Below are positions 52,739 through 62,409 of a DNA stretch of 64,000 nt, piece by piece. The stretch spans positions 1-64,000 of the forward strand of contig QTVU01000004.1 in the NCBI GenBank assembly GCA_003460745.1. Direction: 5' to 3'. The translations under genes were made by a program, and so were the position numbers. This DNA comes from Firmicutes bacterium AM55-24TS. GTDB lineage: Bacteria > Bacillota > Clostridia > UBA1381. The notes under the pieces are model-generated. The model saw only the letters and a program-made list of their open reading frames with translations, had not been told where the DNA came from and made no database searches. Within the stretch, counting starts at the first letter, position 1, and every line of letters starts with the position of its first letter.

Positions 52739-54451
52739 ATGATAGATAAGATTTGGAATATAAAAAGTAAAAAAATCAAAGAAGAAACCATTGACGAAAT
52801 ATCTAAGGAACACCATATTCCCCGCGTTATTTCAACCATACTTTTAAACAGAGGAATTGAAAGCAAGGATATTGCACCTTATCTGAGAAAATCAATGGCT
52901 GATATTATAAATCCAATGCTTATGCTTGATATGGACAAGGCAGTCGAACGCATAACAAACGCAATTCAAAACAACGAAAAAATCGCGGTTTACGGTGACT
53001 ATGACGTTGACGGAATTACCTCAACCGCACTTTTATACAAATTTTTACTTTCACTCGGTGCAGATGTCGAATACTACATACCTGACCGCAAAGGTGAGGG
53101 ATACGGTATAAACATCATGGCTGTAAACAAGCTATTCAAACAAGGTATAAAACTTATGATAACCGTTGACTGCGGTATAACCGCTATCGGTGAAGTGGAA
53201 TTTGCAAAACTTCAGGGAATGGACGTTATTATTACCGACCACCACACTTGCAAAGACCGACTTCCGACAGCCGCAGCGGCTATTTTAAACCCGAAAAGAC
53301 CCGACTGCGACTATCCGTTTGACGCACTTGCAGGAGTAGGTGTGGCTTTCAAGCTTATTTTGGCTCTTGCAATTAAAAACGGACTTAAAACCACAGATGT
53401 ATTTAACCAATATGTCGATATTGCCACTCTCGGCACTATTGCCGACGTTGTACCGCTTTTGGGCGAAAACAGAGTTATCGTTGATAAAGGCTTAAAACTT
53501 TTGCACAATCCAAAAAGAATAGGCATTCGTGCAGTAATGGAAGTTGCAGGTGTTTTGGATAAACCTTTAAGCGCGTCAACTATTGCTTTTTCAATCGCGC
53601 CGCGATTGAATGCCGCAGGCAGACTCGGCAGTGCGGCAACAGCCGTTGAACTGCTGCTTACAAATGACGAAAGCCGTGCAAGAGAATTGGCACTTTTACT
53701 TGATACTGAAAATAAAGAACGTCAGCAAACCGAACGTCAAATATTTGACGAGGCATTGGAACTGATTGCAAAAGATCCGAATTTTGAAAAGAAAAAAGTT
53801 ATCGTGCTTGCACAGGAAAATTGGCATCAAGGTGTAATCGGAATTGTTGCGTCAAGGTTATGTGATATGTATTACAAGCCTTGCATACTTATTTCCCACA
53901 CTAACGGTGTCGGAAAAGGTTCGGGAAGAAGTATAAAGGGTTTCAACCTTTTTGACGCACTTACGCATTGCGAAAAACAGCTTATTGATTTCGGCGGTCA
54001 CGCAGTGGCGGCAGGATTGAACGTCAATATGTCCGATATTGACTCATTCATAAAAGAGATAAACAAATATGCAGACGAAGTATTGACCGAACAGGATATG
54101 ATACCGACAGTCGATATTGACTGTCCGCTTTCAGAGCGTTCCGTAACTCTTGAAAATGCAAAACTGCTTTCAAAACTTGAGCCGTTCGGTATGAACAATG
54201 AAAAGCCCGTATTCGCACTTGCACACGCACAGGTTATGAATATCGCCCCTGTCGGTGCGGATAACAAGCATTTAAGACTTCGCATTGTGAAAAATAATCA
54301 GACAATAAACTGTATCGGCTTCGGAATGGGTGAATTTGCGGAATTTATCCATCAAGGCGATACTGTAAATATAGCATTCCAAATGGACATTAACCATTAT
54401 CAAGGGAATGAAACCGTACAACTAATTTTAAAAGACATAAAAAGGAAGTGA
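52739..54451 (+). CDS. recJ: Single-stranded-DNA-specific 5'-3' exonuclease RecJ
   Basis: 570 residues. Degrades ssDNA 5'-3' in recombination and mismatch repair. DHH phosphoesterase motifs: AVYGDYDVDGITSTALLYKF (about residue 83), LMITVDCGITA, IITDHHTCKDRLP (about 166), and the DHHA1 part with GKGSGRSIKGFNLFDAL and FGGHAVAAGLNV. C-terminal OB domain present. Four nt before relA; same transcript. Confidence 0.96.
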   Translation: MIDKIWNIKSKKIKEETIDEISKEHHIPRVISTILLNRGIESKDIAPYLRKSMADIINPMLMLDMDKAVERITNAIQNNEKIAVYGDYDVDGITSTALLYKFLLSLGADVEYYIPDRKGEGYGINIMAVNKLFKQGIKLMITVDCGITAIGEVEFAKLQGMDVIITDHHTCKDRLPTAAAAILNPKRPDCDYPFDALAGVGVAFKLILALAIKNGLKTTDVFNQYVDIATLGTIADVVPLLGENRVIVDKGLKLLHNPKRIGIRAVMEVAGVLDKPLSASTIAFSIAPRLNAAGRLGSAATAVELLLTNDESRARELALLLDTENKERQQTERQIFDEALELIAKDPNFEKKKVIVLAQENWHQGVIGIVASRLCDMYYKPCILISHTNGVGKGSGRSIKGFNLFDALTHCEKQLIDFGGHAVAAGLNVNMSDIDSFIKEINKYADEVLTEQDMIPTVDIDCPLSERSVTLENAKLLSKLEPFGMNNEKPVFALAHAQVMNIAPVGADNKHLRLRIVKNNQTINCIGFGMGEFAEFIHQGDTVNIAFQMDINHYQGNETVQLILKDIKRK

Positions 54452-54455
54452 GCAT

Positions 54456-56717
54456 ATGCCCGAAGCAAAAGAGCCGGTAATTCTTTCGCCGGAAAAAATA
54501 CCTCAACACGCTGATGATACAGATGTACTTGTAGATAAAATTATCGGTATGGTTAAGGGTTACAGCCCGAATGCCAACACAGATATGATTTACGTTGCCT
54601 ATAAGCTTGCAAAATCTGCTCACAGTCACCAATTCCGCCGCAGCGGTGCACCGTATATCGAGCACCCTGTTCAGCTTGCATATATTGCGGCACAGCTTTC
54701 GCTTGATGCAACGGCAATTTCGGCAGCACTTTTACACGATGTTGTAGAGGATACGCCTTACACTTATGAGAATATCGAAACGATATTCGGCAAAAGCGTT
54801 GCGGAACTTGTTGACGGAGTTACGAAACTTAGAAAAATCAAATACAACACCCGTGAGGAACAGCAGGTCGAAAACTTAAGAAAAATGTTTCTTGCAATGG
54901 CAAAGGATATACGCGTTGTTATAATAAAGCTAATCGACAGACTGCACAATATGCGTACATTGAACTTTATGCCGCGTGCAAAACAGCTTTTAATTTCAAA
55001 AGAAACGCTTGACGTATATGCTCCTCTTGCCCACCGTCTCGGTATGTCAAAAATCAAAATCGAACTTGAGGATTTGGCTTTAAAGTACCTTGACCCTGTC
55101 GCATACGAAGAAATTCGTCAGAGCATAAATCAGAAAAAGGACGAACGCGAAAAGTACATACGCGACATTATGGACGTACTTCGTGAAAAACTTGACCAAA
55201 TGAATATTAAAAGTCAGGTTACGGGACGTGCAAAGCATTTTTACAGTATTTTCAGAAAAATGTACACGCAGAACAAGACAATTGACGAACTTTACGACCT
55301 TTTCGCAGTCAGAATTATTGTTGATACCGTTGCGGACTGTTACGCGGTACTCGGTATGGTACACGATTTATACACTCCCGTTCCTATGCGTTTCAAGGAC
55401 TATATCGCAATGCCTAAACCGAATATGTATCAATCACTTCATACAACGGTTATAGGTCCTAACGGTACACCTTTTGAAATTCAAATTCGTACTTGGGAAA
55501 TGCACAGAATTGCCGAAAACGGTATCGCGGCACACTGGAAGTACAAAGAAGGTATATCAGGTAAAACCGATATGGATTCAAAACTTGAATGGGTACGTCA
55601 ACTGCTTGATACACAGACAAATATTATAGATACCGACGATTTCTTTAACACACTTAAATTCGACTTGTTTGAAGAAGAAGTTTTCGTATTTACCCCACAA
55701 GGTAAAGTTATTTCACTTCCTGCAAAAAGTACGGTTATTGACTTTGCTTTTGCAATACACTCGGAAGTCGGATATAAAATGAGCGGTGCAAAGGTAAACG
55801 GAAAAATCGTTCCGAACAACTATATGGTACAAAACGGTGAAATAGTTGAAATTCTAACCGCAAATACGCATGGTCCGAGCCGTGACTGGCTGAAAATCTG
55901 TCGCACTTCACAGGCGAAAAACAAGATTAATCAGTGGTTTAAACGTGAAAGACGTGACGAAAATATTGAACACGGCAAAGAACTTATCGAACGTGAATTA
56001 AGACGTATCGGCAACACTCACGAACAGCTTTTCAAGCAAGAATGGATTGCTATTCTTTTGAGAAGATACGGTTTTCAAAGTATTGACGACCTATATGCAA
56101 GCGTCGGATACGGTGGGCTTACCGCACAAAAAGTCGTTTTCAGACTTCGTGACGAATGGACAAAGCTGAACAAAACTCTTGAAGCAAAGAAAAATCTTGA
56201 GGCGGTATACAACGAGGAAAGCAAAACCGTTCAAGCCGAACCGGCTAAACGTCACGCATCAAGCAAAGGTATCGTTGTTAAAGACATTGATAACTGTCTT
56301 GTACGTCTTGCACGTTGCTGTAACCCCGTTGCCGGTGACGACATTGTCGGCTTTATCACGAAAGGCAGAGGCGTAAGTGTTCACAGACGCGACTGTCCGA
56401 ATATGAATCCACAGTCAATGTCCGAAGAAGACAAGGGCAGATTTATTGACGTATGGTGGGACGATGAACGCAGTACGTCATACATTGCTAACTTGCAGGT
56501 GGAAGCACCTGACATCGACGGTATTTTGCTTGAAATCACAAACATTCTTTCGTCACTTAAAATACCTTTTAAATCGGTAAATGCGTATGTAAACAAAAAA
56601 GGTATCGCAATTATACAAATCGGTGTCGAAATCAGAAACACCTCCGATCTTGCACTTCTAAAAAAGAAAATAGTTCAAATTCAAGGTGTTACATCTGTAA
56701 CAAGATTACAGAATTAA
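54456..56717 (+). CDS. relA: Bifunctional (p)ppGpp synthetase/hydrolase
   Basis: 753 residues. Makes and degrades the alarmone (p)ppGpp. HD hydrolase domain (SHQFRRSGAPYIEHPVQLAYI, LLHDVVEDTPYTYE), synthetase domain (KHFYSIFRKMYTQNKTIDEL, YDLFAVRIIVDTVADCYAVLG, FKDYIAMPKPNMYQSLHTTV), TGS domain (FTPQGKVISLPAKSTVIDF), zinc-finger/CC region (RLARCCNPVAGDDIVGF) and C-terminal ACT domain. Both active sites appear intact. Ribosome site AAAGGAAG. Confidence 0.96.
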   Translation: MPEAKEPVILSPEKIPQHADDTDVLVDKIIGMVKGYSPNANTDMIYVAYKLAKSAHSHQFRRSGAPYIEHPVQLAYIAAQLSLDATAISAALLHDVVEDTPYTYENIETIFGKSVAELVDGVTKLRKIKYNTREEQQVENLRKMFLAMAKDIRVVIIKLIDRLHNMRTLNFMPRAKQLLISKETLDVYAPLAHRLGMSKIKIELEDLALKYLDPVAYEEIRQSINQKKDEREKYIRDIMDVLREKLDQMNIKSQVTGRAKHFYSIFRKMYTQNKTIDELYDLFAVRIIVDTVADCYAVLGMVHDLYTPVPMRFKDYIAMPKPNMYQSLHTTVIGPNGTPFEIQIRTWEMHRIAENGIAAHWKYKEGISGKTDMDSKLEWVRQLLDTQTNIIDTDDFFNTLKFDLFEEEVFVFTPQGKVISLPAKSTVIDFAFAIHSEVGYKMSGAKVNGKIVPNNYMVQNGEIVEILTANTHGPSRDWLKICRTSQAKNKINQWFKRERRDENIEHGKELIERELRRIGNTHEQLFKQEWIAILLRRYGFQSIDDLYASVGYGGLTAQKVVFRLRDEWTKLNKTLEAKKNLEAVYNEESKTVQAEPAKRHASSKGIVVKDIDNCLVRLARCCNPVAGDDIVGFITKGRGVSVHRRDCPNMNPQSMSEEDKGRFIDVWWDDERSTSYIANLQVEAPDIDGILLEITNILSSLKIPFKSVNAYVNKKGIAIIQIGVEIRNTSDLALLKKKIVQIQGVTSVTRLQN

Positions 56718-56741
56718 TAATTTATTGAGGAATAAAGTCTT

Positions 56742-56972
56742 ATGGAAAAAATGAATATAAACATCACAACCGAATATATAAAACTTGACCAACTGCTTAA
56801 ATTTTCCGCACTTGCCGAAAGCGGTGCTATGGCTAAGGATATGATTTTTGACGGTATCGTATCGGTAAACGGTGAAGTTTGCACAATGCGCGGCAAGAAA
56901 ATCCGTCCGGGTGACAAAGTTACGGTCGAATTTGAGGATGCGACAGTCGAAGTCGAAGTAGGAGCGGAATAA
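56742..56972 (+). CDS. S4-domain RNA-binding protein (YaaA type)
   Basis: 76 residues, single S4 domain (YIKLDQLLKFSALAESGAMAKDMI, IVSVNGEVCTMRGKKIRPGDKV). Member of the small YaaA/YbcJ family usually encoded just before recF; probably contacts RNA or the ribosome. Its stop codon is directly followed by the recF ATG. Confidence 0.92.
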   Translation: MEKMNINITTEYIKLDQLLKFSALAESGAMAKDMIFDGIVSVNGEVCTMRGKKIRPGDKVTVEFEDATVEVEVGAE

Positions 56973-58067
56973 ATGTATATTTCCTCACTGTCCCTTGCGA
57001 ATTTCAGAAATTATACTTCCGAAAAAATTGAGTTTTCCCCGTACACAAACGTGATTTACGGCGACAATGCACAGGGTAAAACAAATATTTTAGAGGCGGT
57101 ATATATTTTCTCACAAGGCAGAAGTCACAGAGCAAAGTCCGATAAAGAGCTTATAAAATTCGGTGAAGATTTTTCGCGTCTGTCGCTTGATTTTCACGAT
57201 TCGGAACGTGATTACACAGCTGCTATGCAGCTTATGAAAAACGGCAGAAAGAACATTAAAATCAACCACGTTCAGATAACAAAACTAAGCAAACTTATGA
57301 ATTATCTCAACGTTGTAATGTTTTCACCTGAAGATTTGGAGCTTGTCAAAGGTTCGCCGTCCGCAAGACGAAAGTTTATCGATTCATCGGTAAGTCAGCT
57401 TTATCCGCGATACCTTACAAGCCTAATCGACTATCACAAAGCGTTGGGTCAAAAAAACAGCTTACTCAAAGTTCTTCGTGCAAAAGGTGCAAAGTCGGAT
57501 ATGATGCTTTCCGTATGGAATGAACAGCTTGCCGCAGAGGGCGAAAAAATCATCAAATACCGCACCGATTTTGTCAAGCTGATAAATGACTTTTCAGCCG
57601 CTATACAAAATGAAATATCGGGCGAAAAATTGCAAATATCGTATATGCCGGGTATGAGGGCAAGCGGTGATGATAAAGATTCGATATACGAATATCTTGA
57701 AAAAAATCAAAGACGCGAAATTGATTTAGCCTCCGCCCAAGTCGGCGTACAGCGAGATGATTTGCACATCACAATCAACGGCAGTGAGGCGAAAATTTAC
57801 GGATCACAAGGTCAACAGCGTACATCTGCACTGTCAATGAAAATTGCACAAGCCGATTACATTCATCACATAAAAAGCGAATATCCGATACTTCTGCTTG
57901 ATGATATAATGAGTGAGCTTGACATCAACCGCCGAATGTACCTTTCGCAGAAAATTCGCGATAAGCAAGTTCTTATAACTTCAACGGACACCGACCTTAT
58001 CGAAAGCACCGACAATACGAAGTTATTTAAAATAAAAAACGGCTCTGTCGTAAGGGAGGAAAATTAA
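56973..58067 (+). CDS. recF: DNA replication and repair protein RecF
   Basis: 364 residues, SMC-like ATPase that helps load RecA at gaps. N-terminus [14 protein letters not shown], Walker [24 protein letters not shown]-type signature [19 protein letters not shown], Walker [15 protein letters not shown]. Normal length. The stop overlaps the remB ATG (TAATG). Confidence 0.96.
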   Translation: MYISSLSLANFRNYTSEKIEFSPYTNVIYGDNAQGKTNILEAVYIFSQGRSHRAKSDKELIKFGEDFSRLSLDFHDSERDYTAAMQLMKNGRKNIKINHVQITKLSKLMNYLNVVMFSPEDLELVKGSPSARRKFIDSSVSQLYPRYLTSLIDYHKALGQKNSLLKVLRAKGAKSDMMLSVWNEQLAAEGEKIIKYRTDFVKLINDFSAAIQNEISGEKLQISYMPGMRASGDDKDSIYEYLEKNQRREIDLASAQVGVQRDDLHITINGSEAKIYGSQGQQRTSALSMKIAQADYIHHIKSEYPILLLDDIMSELDINRRMYLSQKIRDKQVLITSTDTDLIESTDNTKLFKIKNGSVVREEN

Positions 58068-58311
58068 TGTACCTTAGAGTTGAGGAAAACATTGTTGTAA
58101 ACACAAAAGATATAATAGGAATATTTGATATGGATAATACGACTGTTTCAAGGCTCGGCAGAAACTTTCTTGCCGAATCTCAAAAAAACGGTCTGATTAT
58201 AAATTCAACCGACGATTTGCCGAAATCATTTGTTGTAGTTAAGGAAAAAGACGAAACGAAAGTTTTATATCCTCCGTTTCTTCAAAAGTATTGGCAAAAC
58301 GTGGTTTATAA
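58067..58311 (+). CDS. remB: Extracellular matrix regulator RemB/DUF370, frameshifted
   Basis: RemB (YaaB) is a small DUF370-type protein encoded between recF and gyrB; its relative RemA activates biofilm genes. The N-terminus [27 protein letters not shown] and [15 protein letters not shown] are conserved. After VLY (about 58270) the expected end [13 protein letters not shown] and TAA (58309-58311) appear only in another frame, so one base is missing near 58268-58270. As written, the frame instead runs without a stop into gyrB. I infer a consensus error. Confidence 0.8.
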
Positions 58312-58354
58312 TACACGCAAAACGGATAAAATTAAGATAAAGGGAGAAAAAAAT

Positions 58355-60279
58355 ATGAGTGATTTGGAAAAGATTGAAACCACCTATGACGAAAGTCAAA
58401 TACAGGTACTCGAAGGTCTTGACGCAGTAAGAAAACGTCCGGGTATGTATATCGGCTCTACTTCGTCAGCAGGTCTGCATCACCTTGTCTATGAAATCGT
58501 GGACAACTCTATTGATGAGGCACTTGCAGGCTATTGTACGGAAATTAAAGTTGATATAAACCCTGACAATTCAGTGACCGTCACAGATAACGGTCGTGGT
58601 ATTCCTGTCGGTATTCACCCACAGCAGGGTATTCCGACAGTCGAAGTTGTACTTACAATTCTTCACGCCGGCGGTAAATTCGGTGGCGGCGGATACAAGG
58701 TATCGGGCGGTTTGCACGGTGTTGGTTCTTCTGTTGTAAACGCACTTTCGGAACATCTTGAAGTAGAAGTAAGCGACGGCGAACACGTTCATTATCAAAG
58801 TTACGAACGCGGTAAGCCTACTTGTAAACTAAAGGTTATCGGTGATACCGACAAGACCGGTACAAAAATTACATTTAAGCCTGACCCCGAAATTTTTGAA
58901 GTGCTTGAATTTGATTACGATGTACTTTTAAAAAGACTTCGTGAACAGGCATTTCTTAATAAGGGTGTAAAAATCCTGTTTACCGATTATCGTGTTGAAA
59001 ATCCCGAAACGGTCACTCTACACGCAGAAGGCGGTATAAAGGAATTTGTACAATACTTAAACAGAAACAAAGACCCGCTTCACGATGATATTATTTACTT
59101 TGAAGCACAGCGTGAGGATATGATGGTTGAAGTTGCTATGCAGTACACAACATCATACACAGAGTCACTTCTAGCTTTGCAAACAACATTCACACAGGCG
59201 AAGGCGGTACGCACGAAACAGGCTTTAAATCAGGTCTTACACGTGTCATAAATGACTACGCAAAAAAGAATAATTTACTAAAAGAAAAAGACCCTAACCT
59301 ATCGGGTGAAGATACCCGTGAAGGACTTACCGCAGTAATCAGCGTTAAGGTTGTCGAGGCACAGTTTGAGGGTCAGACGAAAACAAAGCTTGGTAACAGT
59401 GAGGCAAGAGCGCTTGTTGAAAATGCTTTAAACGATAAGCTTTCTGCATTTCTTGAGGAAAATCCTAAAATTGCAAAAATTATTATCGAAAAGACTTTGA
59501 CCGCGTCACGTGCTCGTGAGGCTGCCAAAAAGGCGCGTGAGGCATCGCGTAAAAACTCAAGCAGCAATTCTTCGCTTTTGGGTAAACTTGCAAGATGTAC
59601 CGATGAGGGTGCGGATTATGCAGAATTGTTTATAGTCGAGGGTGATAGTGCCGGCGGCAGCGCAAAGCAAGGCAGAAACAGACGTTTCCAAGCAATCCTT
59701 CCTCTTTGGGGTAAAATGCTTAATGTTGAAAAATCAAGAATTGACAAGGTTTACTCAAACGAAAAGTTGTTGCCTATTATACAAGCACTCGGTACAGGTA
59801 TCGGCGATGATTTCAATATCGATAATTTGAAATACGGTAAAATCGTTATTATGGCGGATGCCGATGTCGACGGTGCGCATATCAGAACATTGCTTTTGAC
59901 ATTCTTCTTCAGACATATGCGTCCGCTTATCGAAAACGGTAATGTGTATATCGCACAACCGCCACTTTTCAAGGTGTTCAAGGGTAAGAATAAAAACCTT
60001 GTTGAAAAGTTTGCGTTTACGGACGATGAACGTGACAGACTTATAGCCGAAATGGGCCCCGGTGCAAAAGTTCAGCGTTATAAAGGTCTTGGTGAGATGG
60101 ACCCTGCCGAACTTAAAGAAACCACAATGGACCCTGCTAAGAGAACTATGTTAAAGGTTGATATCGAGGACGCAATGATTGCGGACGAAACATTTACCAT
60201 ACTTATGGGCGATAAGGTTGAACCGCGTCGTGAGTTTATTGAAAAACACGCGAAATATGTTTCAAACCTTGATATTTAA
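58355..60279 (+). CDS. gyrB: DNA gyrase subunit B, frameshifted
   Basis: About 641 residues when repaired. GyrB supplies the ATPase of DNA gyrase. The N-terminal GHKL ATPase motifs are intact ([63 protein letters not shown]), and the C-terminal part has the TOPRIM domain ([41 protein letters not shown]). The frames differ: the first runs to 59251, the second covers 59176-60279. Adding one base near 59170-59173 restores [17 protein letters not shown], the expected sequence. Because gyrB is essential, a sequence error is most likely. ATG 58355 follows AAGGGAG. gyrA does not follow in the window. Confidence 0.92.
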
Positions 60280-60282
60280 TTA

Positions 60283-60304
60283 TAGGGCGACCAATGATCG
60301 CCCC
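60283..60304 (+). terminator. Repeat palindrome after gyrB
   Basis: GGGCGACC AAT GATCGCCC, the fourth copy of this palindrome. It follows the gyrB stop directly but lacks a T-run, so termination is uncertain. Confidence 0.4.
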
Positions 60305-60480
60305 TACAATGCTCCCATTGAGGGGAGCTGTCAACTTAGTTGACCGTGGGGTGGCAACATCTCAAAACTATGTCTATCGTATGCCACCTCTCCGCTTTTC
60401 AGGCACCTCTCCTCAAGGAGAGGCTTAGTTCGGCTCTCCTTGAGGGGAGCTGTCAGCACAGCTGACTGTGGGGTGGCTTT
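60305..60480. repeat. Dispersed palindromic repeat cluster, copy 3 (double)
   Basis: Two units: GCTCCCATTGAGGGGAGC (60311-60328) with hairpin GTCAAC/GTTGAC (60330-60344) and GTGGGGTGGC, then CCTCTCCTCAAGGAGAGG (60406-60423), GCTCTCCTTGAGGGGAGC (60433-60450), hairpin GTCAGC/GCTGAC (60452-60466) and GTGGGGTGGC. Same family as at 11735 and 16292. Bases 60481-60553 hold no feature I can identify apart from a weak AAGAGATG ribosome site. Confidence 0.8.
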
Positions 60481-60569
60481 TGGGACATCGAGATGCCGCT
60501 CCCTACGTTCGCCGACCGCAAGTGACTCATTATCACATACAAAAAGCAATACAAAAGAGATGAATTAAA

Positions 60570-60995
60570 ATGTTTAAAGACAGTTGGGTAATTTACGCAA
60601 TACTATCGGCATTTTTCGCTGCACTTACATCAATACTTGCAAAAATCGGAATAAGCGACATAAACTCAAACCTTGCCACCGCAATAAGAACAATCGTTGT
60701 ACTTATAATGGCATGGGGAATTGTCTTTATGACAGGCGCACAAAGCGGAATACAGGATATAACCGCAAAAAGCTGGATATTCCTTGTACTTTCGGGAATT
60801 GCCACAGGTCTTTCTTGGCTATTCTACTACAAAGCACTTCAACTCGGTGATGCGTCAAAAGTAGTTCCGATTGACAAATTCAGTGTTGTTATATCAATGA
60901 TACTTGCCTTTGTAATTCTTAAAGAGGACTTAACATTCAAGACTGTTATGGGCGGTATTCTTATAACAGCCGGTACTTTTGTAATGATTCTTTGA
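60570..60995 (+). CDS. EamA-domain drug/metabolite transporter, half-size
   Basis: 141 residues with about five transmembrane helices: a single EamA repeat (VIYAILSAFFAALTSILAKIGI to WLFYYKALQLGDASKVVPIDKFSVV). Most DMT transporters have ten helices from two repeats, so this one probably works as a dimer, as in the five-helix BAT-type group. Substrate unknown. Confidence 0.88.
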   Translation: MFKDSWVIYAILSAFFAALTSILAKIGISDINSNLATAIRTIVVLIMAWGIVFMTGAQSGIQDITAKSWIFLVLSGIATGLSWLFYYKALQLGDASKVVPIDKFSVVISMILAFVILKEDLTFKTVMGGILITAGTFVMIL

Positions 60996-61054
60996 TTAAA
61001 AAACACTTGCCCTACATATAATAATATCATATCTTCTGAAAGGATTGATATTGT

Positions 61055-61471
61055 ATGGCAAGTGTTTTAAAATACTTCTTTTTATTTTCCTTCGGCGGCA
61101 TAGTATACGTCTTGATTGAAATGCTTTGGCGCGGATATTCGCACTGGAGTATGTTTATATTGGGCGGAATATGCTTTGTACTTTTAGGACTTATAAACAA
61201 AAAATACACCTGGGATATTCCTTTGTTAATACAAATGCTGATAGGCACATTTATCATAACATTAATGGAATTTATCTTCGGGTGTATTTTTAATTTATTG
61301 CTAAATCTTAACGTATGGGATTACTACGATTTGCCGTTCAATATTATGGGGCAGATATGTCTGCCGTATATGTTTTTATGGTTTTTACTAAGTCCTGTCT
61401 GTATAGTCGTTGACGACTATATACGTTACCTGTTTTTCAACGAAGAAAAACCGCATTACAAATTATTTTAA
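61055..61471 (+). CDS. Putative ABC transporter permease-like membrane protein (CmpB family)
   Basis: 138 residues, four hydrophobic helices. The C-terminal WDYYDLPFNIMGQICLPYMFLWFLLSP resembles the ABC_trans_CmpB (putative permease) family. No ATPase partner is adjacent. ATG 61055 has GAAAGGA upstream. Its 3' end overlaps the convergent AEC transporter gene by 4 bases. Function uncertain. Confidence 0.75.
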   Translation: MASVLKYFFLFSFGGIVYVLIEMLWRGYSHWSMFILGGICFVLLGLINKKYTWDIPLLIQMLIGTFIITLMEFIFGCIFNLLLNLNVWDYYDLPFNIMGQICLPYMFLWFLLSPVCIVVDDYIRYLFFNEEKPHYKLF

Positions 61472-62409
61472 ATCACGCTCATAAGGTAATACACAAACGG
61501 CAATGTCAAAAGTCCCAACAGATGCGTTATAAACACACCCTCCGCACAATAAAGCACATCGCCGTCATATTCCATACCGAGTATTACAAGTATGGTTGAC
61601 GCAGGCATTGCGGCTTGCAGTACGATAACCGCCGTAACCATTTCCCCGAGATTAAACGGTTTTAAAACAAACATCAATATAATCGGTATAATAACCATCT
61701 TAACCGCCGTCAATACAAACAGCCACACACGTTTATATATGTGCTTAAAATCAACAAGTGCAAGCGTACCGCCTATAAAGAACATCGACAAATACGTTGT
61801 TGTACTGCCGATACCGGTCATTACTTCCCCGAATATACCGCTGAATTTCAGTCCGAATGCCATCATCACAAATGCGACAACAAACGCAATCGTTCCGGGA
61901 TTTACAAGATTTTTTATACTTCCCATAAACGATTTTTCTTTTTCCTCTATCGACTTCATCTGATACACGCCGAGCGTCCAAAGACAAGTATCGTTTGCAA
62001 GTTCATAAATCGCCGCATATAAAAGTCCCTCTGCACCGTAAAGTGCCTGTATAAGCGGAAATGCCATAAACACAACATTACCGAAACACGTCATGCATCG
62101 GTGCATTATCGCTCGCGATTTATCCATTTTACTTATTTTTGACGTGACCGTTCCGACTGCAAACAGAAACGCAACCACGACTATCGACACAAGCAACACA
62201 TAAATCGAATTTTTCAATTTTTGTGTATCAAATTCAAGGCTTGTAAGCGAAGTTATAATGAGTATCGGAAGCGTCACTCTCACGATAACTTTTGAAAGTC
62301 CGTTGTTTTGCTCTTTCGTTATGTAACCCGTCTTTATGCACACAAATCCGACAAGCATTGCAATTCCGAGTTTAATAATACTGTTTATTATTGTTTCAAA
62401 TCCTTGCAT
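61468..62409 (-). CDS. AEC-family transporter (auxin efflux carrier-like)
   Basis: 313 residues, about ten transmembrane helices in two inverted halves. Features include VIVRVTLPILIITSLTSLEF in the first half, GNVVFMAFPLIQALYGAEGLLYA mid-protein, and LQAAMPASTILVILGMEYDGD in the second. Family members export or import small organic acids such as malate. Overlaps the radical SAM gene by 22 bases, suggesting one transcript. Confidence 0.9.
   Translation of the reverse strand: MQGFETIINSIIKLGIAMLVGFVCIKTGYITKEQNNGLSKVIVRVTLPILIITSLTSLEFDTQKLKNSIYVLLVSIVVVAFLFAVGTVTSKISKMDKSRAIMHRCMTCFGNVVFMAFPLIQALYGAEGLLYAAIYELANDTCLWTLGVYQMKSIEEKEKSFMGSIKNLVNPGTIAFVVAFVMMAFGLKFSGIFGEVMTGIGSTTTYLSMFFIGGTLALVDFKHIYKRVWLFVLTAVKMVIIPIILMFVLKPFNLGEMVTAVIVLQAAMPASTILVILGMEYDGDVLYCAEGVFITHLLGLLTLPFVYYLMSVI

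Noticed and set aside
58255..58275. Programmed -1 frameshifting in remB
   Set aside because: The bases around 58262-58270 do not form an X XXY YYZ slippery heptamer in the reading frame and no downstream pseudoknot is evident.
58067..59251. A genuine RemB-GyrB fusion protein
   Set aside because: The proper RemB C-terminus with stop codon is present one frame over, and gyrB has its own ribosome site and ATG at 58355, so the fusion frame is an artefact of a missing base.
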